From Nitrobacter hamburgensis X14 (GTDB lineage: Bacteria; Pseudomonadota; Alphaproteobacteria; Rhizobiales; Xanthobacteraceae): a DNA stretch of 64,000 nt. Position numbers and translations under genes: made by a program. The notes under the pieces are model-generated. The model made no database searches and was not told where the DNA came from. It saw only the letters and a list, made by a program, of their open reading frames with translations. Positions 58,468-64,000 of this stretch are shown piece by piece. The stretch spans positions 4,016,001-4,080,000 of the forward strand of contig NC_007964.1 of NCBI RefSeq assembly GCF_000013885.1. The letters are read 5' to 3'. Every line of letters starts with the position of its first letter. The stretch's first letter is position 1.

Positions 58468-60297
58468 CTACGTCTTCGCCGGCTTGTCGGAGGATTTGCG
58501 GCGGAAGACTGACTTCACGTTGTTGAGCAGTTCCACCTTCACGCCGTTGCGGCGCATGATGTAGCTCTGCTGGATCACCGACAGCGTGTTGTTCCAGGCC
58601 CAGTAGATCACGAGGCCGGCCGGGAACGCCGCAAGCATGAAGGTGAAGATCACCGGCATCCAGTCGAAGATGAGCTTCTGGGTCGGGTCCGGCGGCGTCG
58701 GGTTCAGCTTCATCTGGAACCACATCGTGATGCCCATGATGATCGGCCACGCGCCGATCGCGAGATAGGGACCGAGCAACGGCACCGCCGACGGATCGTA
58801 GGGCAGCAACCCGAACAGATTGAAGATGTGGGTCGGATCGGGCGCAGACAGGTCCTTGATCCAGGCGAAGAATGGCGCGTGACGCATTTCGATGGTCACG
58901 AACAGCACCTTGTAGAGCGAGAAGAATACCGGAATCTGCAAGACCATCGGAAGACAGCCCGAGATCGGGTTGATCTTCTCCTTCTTGTAGATTTCCATCA
59001 TCTCCTGCTGCAGCTTCATCTTGTCGTCGGGAAAACGCTCTTTCAACGCGGCGATCTGCGGCTGGACCGCCTTCATCTTCGCCATCGAGGCGTAGGACCT
59101 GTTGGCAAGCGGGAAGAAGATCGCCTTGATCAGGACCGTCACAAACAGGATCGCGATGCCGAAATTGCCGAAGACATGGAAGAAGAAATCCAGCGCGAGG
59201 AACATCGGCTTGGTGATGAAGTAGAACCAGCCCCAGTCGATCAGCAGGTCGAAATGGTTGAGGCCGAGTTGCTTGTTGTAGCCGCCGAGTTCCACGAACG
59301 GAAAGTTGATGCCGACAACGCCGGCTTCCTTGGCGCCGGCGAACAGGCGCGTGTTGACCGAACCGGTGCCGCCGACGGGGATGGTCTGCGCATCCTCCAG
59401 ATAGTCGGCCTGGTAGGTCTTGACCGAACCTGACTCATTGGACGAGAAGCGCGCCTGCAGCTGCGCGCTGGTGTCGGGCAGCAGGGCCGCGGCCCAATAT
59501 TTGTCGGTGATGCCGAGCCAGCCGTTGGTGACCTTGAAGCTGACCGACTTGGCTTCGTCGATCTTCTTATAGGAATATTCCTGCAGCTTCTGATCGCCGA
59601 GATATCCGATGAGACCTTCGTGCAGGATGTAGTAGCCGGAGACTGCCGGCGTGCCATGGCGTGAAATCAGCGCGAACGGATACAACGTCACCGGCGCACC
59701 GCCGGCGTTCGTGACCTCATCCTTGATCGTGAACAGATAGTGGTCGTCCACCGCGATCGTGCGACGGAACGTCAGCCCTTCGCCATTGTCGTATTTCAGC
59801 GTGACCGGGGTGGACTGTGTCAGTGCGCCCGACCCTTCCTGCTGCCACACCGTATTCTGGTCCGGCACCCGTGCGGTCGATCCGGTAGCCGCAACCCACC
59901 CGAATTCGGCATAATACGGAGTGGTCGTGCCGGAGGGCGAAAACAGCTCGATCGCGGGTGAAGCGGGATCGACGGTCTCGCGGAACTTGGTCAGCAGGAG
60001 ATCATCGATGCGCGCGCCCTTCAGCGAGATGCTTCCGCTCAGGCGCGGGGTGTCGATCTTGACGCGCGGCGTGGTCGCAATGGCAACGCCCCGGGCAACC
60101 ACGGACTCCGCCGCAGGGTGATCGGGCTTGGGCGAATTTGGCGTCGGCTCGGTCGGAGACTTTGCCGTCTGGCTTTGCGCCTGCTGCGCGGCGCGATCCT
60201 TTTCCATCTGCGGGATGTTGTAGAAATACTGCCAGGCGATCAGGATGAGGCCCGACAGAACGATGGCGATGATGGTATTGCGGTTCTCAGACATCAT
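58468..60297 (-). CDS. yidC: Membrane protein insertase YidC
   Basis: 609-residue insertase. N-terminal helix (NTIIAIVLSGLILIAWQYFY), large periplasmic beta domain (about 60-370), then the conserved core: FGIAILFVTVLIKAIFFPLA, MEIYKKEKINPISGCLPM and LPVIFTF-like final helices with AAFPAGLVIYWAWNNTLSV. Two adjacent ATGs at the start. Works with or without SecYEG. Follows rpmH-rnpA. Confidence 0.95.
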   Translation of the reverse strand: MMSENRNTIIAIVLSGLILIAWQYFYNIPQMEKDRAAQQAQSQTAKSPTEPTPNSPKPDHPAAESVVARGVAIATTPRVKIDTPRLSGSISLKGARIDDLLLTKFRETVDPASPAIELFSPSGTTTPYYAEFGWVAATGSTARVPDQNTVWQQEGSGALTQSTPVTLKYDNGEGLTFRRTIAVDDHYLFTIKDEVTNAGGAPVTLYPFALISRHGTPAVSGYYILHEGLIGYLGDQKLQEYSYKKIDEAKSVSFKVTNGWLGITDKYWAAALLPDTSAQLQARFSSNESGSVKTYQADYLEDAQTIPVGGTGSVNTRLFAGAKEAGVVGINFPFVELGGYNKQLGLNHFDLLIDWGWFYFITKPMFLALDFFFHVFGNFGIAILFVTVLIKAIFFPLANRSYASMAKMKAVQPQIAALKERFPDDKMKLQQEMMEIYKKEKINPISGCLPMVLQIPVFFSLYKVLFVTIEMRHAPFFAWIKDLSAPDPTHIFNLFGLLPYDPSAVPLLGPYLAIGAWPIIMGITMWFQMKLNPTPPDPTQKLIFDWMPVIFTFMLAAFPAGLVIYWAWNNTLSVIQQSYIMRRNGVKVELLNNVKSVFRRKSSDKPAKT

Positions 60298-60366
60298 TCA
60301 GGTCTCGTCATTCGGTTCGGGTTGCAGCTCGATGCGCCGTTAATGCCGCCGATCTTGACGCCGCGA

Positions 60367-60702
60367 TCATCCTGGATGCTGGCGATCGAGGCGATTGAAC
60401 GCCGAGCGCAGATCATCGAGCATGACGGCGAAACCCCGGTCGAGCGCAGCACGGCGGCCGATTACCACATAATCGCTGTGCGGTCGCATGGATACGGCGT
60501 CCACGCGCTTCACCAATTCGCGAAGCCTGCGGCGGATACGGTTTCGCTCGGTCGCGGTGCCATTCTTTTTGGTCACCGTAAAGCCGATCCTGATCGGGCC
60601 GTCATCGTTGCGACGGCGATTTTGCACCACGAAGGCAGGGGCATTGACCCGCAGGCCATTGGCAGCAGCGAGGAAGGCCGCCCGCTGCCTCAACCGGTCC
60701 AT
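60367..60702 (-). CDS. rnpA: Ribonuclease P protein component
   Basis: 111-residue basic protein; the RNR motif region is KNGTATERNRIRRRLRELV. Forms RNase P with the rnpB RNA for 5' processing of tRNA. The usual neighbour of rpmH (24 bp apart) and yidC. Confidence 0.94.
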   Translation of the reverse strand: MDRLRQRAAFLAAANGLRVNAPAFVVQNRRRNDDGPIRIGFTVTKKNGTATERNRIRRRLRELVKRVDAVSMRPHSDYVVIGRRAALDRGFAVMLDDLRSAFNRLDRQHPG

Positions 60703-60725
60703 GACGATATCTCGGGGAGATTCGC

Positions 60726-60860
60726 TCAGGCGCTCAATCGCTTGCGACCGCGGGCGCGCCGCGCGGCAAGAATCTTCCGGCCGCCAGTGGTCGCGAGGCG
60801 GGCGCGAAAGCCGTGACGGCGCTTGCGCACGAGTTTGCTGGGTTGATAAGTCCGCTTCAC
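60726..60860 (-). CDS. rpmH: 50S ribosomal protein L34
   Basis: 44-residue protein with the universal L34 sequence (KRTYQPSKLVRKRRHGFRAR, then LAARRARGRKRLSA). The start is GTG at 60860, the only codon that gives the correct N-terminus. First gene of rpmH-rnpA-yidC. Confidence 0.96.
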   Translation of the reverse strand: MKRTYQPSKLVRKRRHGFRARLATTGGRKILAARRARGRKRLSA

Positions 60861-61182
60861 GGGTATCTCCGCTGACCGGGCAAGTCGCCTGATATTGGGG
60901 TTAAGTCCGGTAATGCCGACCCGAACCGAGCCGCTTTCGGCCCGAACGAGCCGCCCCGGTTGAAACCGGATCATCGCGGACAGTTGGCGCGGCTTATACG
61001 GGAGCGGCCTGTTTTCGTCAATCTTGCCCTTTAGCGTTTCCCCGGCCCGGCCGAATTGGCCAAATCTCGCGCCGGGCCTATATTACGGATGTGTTCCAGC
61101 GATTTGCCCGAAGTCGGCGCCGGCGGCCGGTTCGGGAGCGCGGATCACTGTCAGTTTGCCGCAGGTCCCGCGGAGGGCAGTC

Positions 61183-62661
61183 GTGTCACAGGCGATCGAA
61201 CAGCTCCGGGTTCGGGCAGCGCGGCTATCGTTGCGCGGCCGGCTCGGCCTTTCCGGCAAGCTGCTGCTGCTGACGATCCCGCTGGTGATGATCGCTGAAA
61301 TCCTGATCTACGTCCCCGCGATCGCCAACTTCCGGGCGAACCGGCTCAACGACCGGCTGGCCGCCGCGAACACGGCCGCGCTGGTGCTCGACGCGGCGCC
61401 GTCGGGCATGGTGCCCGATTCGCTCGCGCGGCAAATTCTCGGCAGCATCGGCGCGCGGGCCGTCGCCATCAAGATGGGCCAGCAGCGCCGCCTGCTCGCC
61501 AGCGCGGATCTGCCGGCAGCGATCGATCATGACATCGACATGCGCACCATGACGCCGTGGTCGGCCATCGTCGGCTCGTTCGAAACCATGCTGGAGAGCG
61601 GCAACCAGGCGATCCGCATCATCGGGCCGGGGCCGCGCGGCGCGCAGTTCATCGAAGTCGTCACCGACGAATTGCCGCTGCGCCAGTCGATGTACCGTTT
61701 TTCGCGTAACCTGTTGCTGGTCTCGCTGGCGATCGCGGTTCTGACCGCGGCGCTGGTCTATCTGGCGCTGCACTACCTGTTCGTCCGCCCGATGCGGCGC
61801 CTGACCGCGAATCTCGTAGGCTTTCACCAAAACCCCGAGAGTTCGGCGCGGATCATCGTGCCGTCACAGCGCGGCGACGAGATCGGCGTCGCCGAACGGG
61901 AACTCTCCGACATGCAGCGCGATCTCGTGTCGATGCTGCATCAGAAGAGCCGGCTCGCCGCGCTCGGCCTCGCGGTATCGAAGATCAATCACGATCTGCG
62001 CAATCTGCTGGCGTCCTCGCAGTTGCTGTCCGATCAGTTGGCCAGTGTACCCGATCCGCGGGTGCAGCGGTTCGCGCCCAAGCTGATGCGCTCGCTGGAA
62101 CGCGCCATAGCGTTCTGCCAATCGACGTTGTCTTACGGACGCGCGCAGGAGGCCGCCCCCGTCCGGCGGATGATGGCGATCGAGCCTGTCGTCAACGAGG
62201 TACGCGAGTCGGCGGGACTTGCGCCGGAAGGGTCGATCACCTGGATCAACGCGATCGAGCGCGGCCTCACGATCGATGCCGATCCGGATCAGCTTTTCCG
62301 CATTCTGCTTAACCTCGTGCGCAACGCCGCGCAGGCTCTGGAGAGCCAGCCGCAAAGCGATGCCGCGACCCGGCAGATCCGGGTCACCGGCCGCCGCGAA
62401 GGCGCGGTGACGATCATCGAGGTCTCCGATACCGGACCGGGCGTTCCGCAACAGGCGCGCAACCATCTGTTCGAGGCTTTCCAGGGATCGGTCCGTCCGG
62501 GCGGCAGCGGCCTCGGTCTTGCGATCGCGGCGGAACTGGTGCGTGCGCACGGCGGCGACATCCATCTGGTGGAAGGCACCATTGGCGCGACATTCCGGAT
62601 CACGATTCCGGATCGCCCGGTGGAGTTGCAGGCTATCCGTAACGAACGCGCGCGCGCGTAG
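61183..62661 (+). CDS. Sensor histidine kinase (orphan)
   Basis: 492-residue membrane kinase. Helices at about 25-48 (LLLLTIPLVMIAEILIYVPA) and about 180-205 (LLLVSLAIAVLTAALVYLAL) flank a periplasmic sensor of about 130 residues; then HAMP, a HisKA with SKINHDLRNLLASSQLLSDQ and HATPase with NLVRNAAQALE, DTGPGVP and GGSGLGLAIA. GTG at 61183 has GGAGG before it; a longer in-frame start at 61024 gives no signal-like sequence. No response regulator adjacent. Confidence 0.88.
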   Translation: MSQAIEQLRVRAARLSLRGRLGLSGKLLLLTIPLVMIAEILIYVPAIANFRANRLNDRLAAANTAALVLDAAPSGMVPDSLARQILGSIGARAVAIKMGQQRRLLASADLPAAIDHDIDMRTMTPWSAIVGSFETMLESGNQAIRIIGPGPRGAQFIEVVTDELPLRQSMYRFSRNLLLVSLAIAVLTAALVYLALHYLFVRPMRRLTANLVGFHQNPESSARIIVPSQRGDEIGVAERELSDMQRDLVSMLHQKSRLAALGLAVSKINHDLRNLLASSQLLSDQLASVPDPRVQRFAPKLMRSLERAIAFCQSTLSYGRAQEAAPVRRMMAIEPVVNEVRESAGLAPEGSITWINAIERGLTIDADPDQLFRILLNLVRNAAQALESQPQSDAATRQIRVTGRREGAVTIIEVSDTGPGVPQQARNHLFEAFQGSVRPGGSGLGLAIAAELVRAHGGDIHLVEGTIGATFRITIPDRPVELQAIRNERARA

Positions 62662-62902
62662 GCCGAATCTTAACGTCGGCACGCGGCCCGGCGCATCAGG
62701 ATTTCGTATTTTCTGCCAGAAGGTTAGCAAGCGCACCCTTGTCGCCGGTCGCCGAGGTGATCCCATGCGATTTTCCTGTCGCACGGCACCGTCAGCGCGG
62801 CCGCGCCGCTTGCAAAGCCGACCGGGAGCCGTTAGCAATGGCCCGCCTTCGGGACGCCTGTTTCGAGTGCATTTAACTTACCCGCGATTTCCGCGACAAA
62901 AC

Positions 62903-62979
62903 GCGCCCGTAGCTCAGCTGGATAGAGCACCAGACTACGAATCTGGGGGTCAGGAGTTCGAATCTCTTCGGGCGCGCCA
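62903..62979 (+). tRNA. tRNA-Arg (anticodon ACG)
   Basis: 77 nt with CCA encoded. Acceptor GCGCCCG pairs with CGGGCGC, D-arm AGCTCAGCTGGATAGAGC, anticodon loop CTACGAA, T-arm AGGAGTTCGAATCTCT. The anticodon ACG (read with inosine) decodes CGN arginine codons. tRNA-Arg 3' ends are frequent integration sites. Confidence 0.96.
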
Positions 62980-63520
62980 GTGATTTCAAATAGTTAGCTA
63001 ATTGTCTGACTCAGTTCGCTTACCGCAACTTTGCAAAAGTAAGCAGATAGTAAGCAGAACAAGGGGCCTTTTGGGGCGTTGCTACGAATATATTTTCGAT
63101 AGTCGGACGCACGACGACGACCGCACGTGCACGCAGGATCAGGTCATTTGCGTTGAAAATGGATTCTGAGCCGCGGGGAATACTGCGCCAACTGACTAAC
63201 GCTAGAGGTTTAATTCCGTCCCTCTCTAGGCCCCCCAATTTTGGACCTAATGCGCTCACAAGCGACGCCAGATCTCGTTGGTATGGGCTCCGTCGCTGCT
63301 TGGTATGCCGAACGAAGGCGGCGCGAGTGCCGCAGCAAACGCAAGGGGCGTTTTGACGGGGCATCTTGCGTATTCACCCGTCGCGCCCCTGGCCTCGACT
63401 TCCAACAACGGCCGCAGAAGAACTCGGCTTGTTGCCGGACGGGTACGCTGCCGCCGATATGCTTGCCGACTAAGCTGTCATGCGGCGCCAAGCTCTGTTG
63501 TACGACAAATGAAATAGTGC
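62980..63520. other. Stretch without a recognisable gene, right of tRNA-Arg
   Basis: About 540 bp. Open frames on both strands have no protein-like features that I can defend. It includes short direct repeats GTAAGCAGA(T/A) (about 63039-63058) and looks like non-coding or decayed DNA at an island edge. No integrase fragment is visible. Confidence 0.45.
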
Positions 63521-64000
63521 CTATAGCCCTAACAGCACGCGCAGTTTCTGCTCAATGCCGGCAGAGTCGATTCCCTTCTCTTCAGTAGTCGTCACGAGGA
63601 TTCCCGCATCTCCTTCACCCTCGTCTTCCGACAACACCCCTTGAGACCGATACCAATCCAACTTCGCTAGCCAGCGGCGTCGATATGCTGGTTCAGTCAG
63701 CATCCCAAGGTGCTCCAGAAAGACACGCCGACCAGTCTCTGCGTCTTCAATCGTGAAGTCAGGATATCGAACGCTGCCGTCCTGCCCTGTGAAGGGTTGT
63801 TCGTAGGCGTAGGTTATGCCAAGGGCGTGAAGCAGATTGGCAATGATCACCTCTGATTTTGAACGGACGAGCTCGCCGCGTGTGGTGCGGTGAATGAGAC
63901 CTTCTTCGAGGAATGCGCCGACATGCTCGACAGGCTTGGGATCGAAAAACAGATTTGTCAGGCGACGGGCGGTTTCGGAATGTTCGAATAAAGACAGCTT
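63521..64000 (-). CDS. C-terminal part of a protein with a PD-(D/E)XK-like nuclease domain (partial)
   Basis: The frame is open to the right edge (159 residues seen). It shows a helical stretch (KLSLFEHSETARRLTNLFFD) and then a restriction-endonuclease-like fold: Glu in ELVRSKSEVIIANLLHALGI, Asp in RYPDFTIED, and FLEHLG. I recall the SKSE...YPDF...EHLGM arrangement at the C-terminus of superfamily I helicase-like proteins, often in mobile islands. The upstream domains are outside the window, so identity and role in defence or repair are uncertain. Confidence 0.6.
   Translation of the reverse strand, partial: KLSLFEHSETARRLTNLFFDPKPVEHVGAFLEEGLIHRTTRGELVRSKSEVIIANLLHALGITYAYEQPFTGQDGSVRYPDFTIEDAETGRRVFLEHLGMLTEPAYRRRWLAKLDWYRSQGVLSEDEGEGDAGILVTTTEEKGIDSAGIEQKLRVLLGL

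Noticed and set aside
63020..63364. Minus-strand 114-codon frame right of tRNA-Arg as an integrase remnant
   Set aside because: No tyrosine-recombinase motifs (R...HxxR...Y) in any frame.

Overview
The window is high-GC alphaproteobacterial chromosome, most likely from the Bradyrhizobiaceae (Bradyrhizobium / Rhodopseudomonas / Nitrobacter group). I infer this from the gene content and order (rpmH-rnpA-yidC-engB-DUF423-argB-HAD-dapD-dapE; def-fmt-truA; phaR-phaA-phaB), from protein similarity recalled from memory, and from dense dispersed palindromic intergenic repeats. No database search was run.

Layout. 1-2.9 kb: end of a branched-chain amino-acid ABC transporter (livH partial, livM, livG, livF). 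3-4 kb: dusA. 4-14.3 kb: an accessory, decaying block with insertion-sequence remnants, an intact IS5-type element (7134-8435), several small membrane or hypothetical ORFs, an orphan aa3-oxidase subunit IV, two cupin proteins, a secreted Cys-rich protein, broken conserved hypotheticals and a degenerate EAL protein. 14.3-22.4 kb: metE, queH and nrdA-nrdB with two cobalamin riboswitches. All three are cobalamin-independent counterparts of B12 enzymes, and the NrdB looks like subclass Ic. 22.4-23.5 kb: a VOC protein divergent from a MarR regulator. 23.5-30.6 kb: a leftward sulfur-oxidation cluster, soxX-Y-Z-A-K-B followed by two exported DsrE-like proteins, a GlcG/HbpS-like protein and a persulfide dioxygenase-rhodanese fusion. 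30.8-36.2 kb: methyltransferase, VOC protein, solute-binding protein, L,D-transpeptidase, ECF sigma factor and an IS110 element. 36.6-41.3 kb: an overlapping kinase / receiver-kinase / OmpR-regulator operon. 41.6-46.3 kb: ugpB-like binding protein and the PHB genes phaR, phaA, phaB. 46.5-50.1 kb: DMT exporter, AmpG-like MFS protein, rmuC. 50.3-62.7 kb: housekeeping genes (def, fmt, truA, nucleosidase, dapE, dapD, HAD phosphatase, argB, engB, yidC, rnpA, rpmH) and an orphan sensor kinase. The right end holds tRNA-Arg(ACG), then about 540 bp without genes and the end of a PD-(D/E)XK-type nuclease-domain protein that may begin an island.

Three otherwise full-length genes carry single simple lesions: ugpB (extra 8-bp tandem unit in the signal peptide), phaA (one base missing in a C run) and rmuC (one in-frame amber codon). 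These could be real decay, reversible slippage (the first two) or sequencing errors. A dispersed repeat family with TAG...CTA ends abuts genes and supplies the stop codon of four of them.

How the genes work together: the sox products form the periplasmic thiosulfate-oxidising system, with the downstream DsrE/persulfide-dioxygenase genes probably handling sulfane sulfur. The metE/queH/nrdAB block would give methionine, queuosine and dNTP synthesis without B12, switched on by B12 shortage through the riboswitches for metE and nrdAB.
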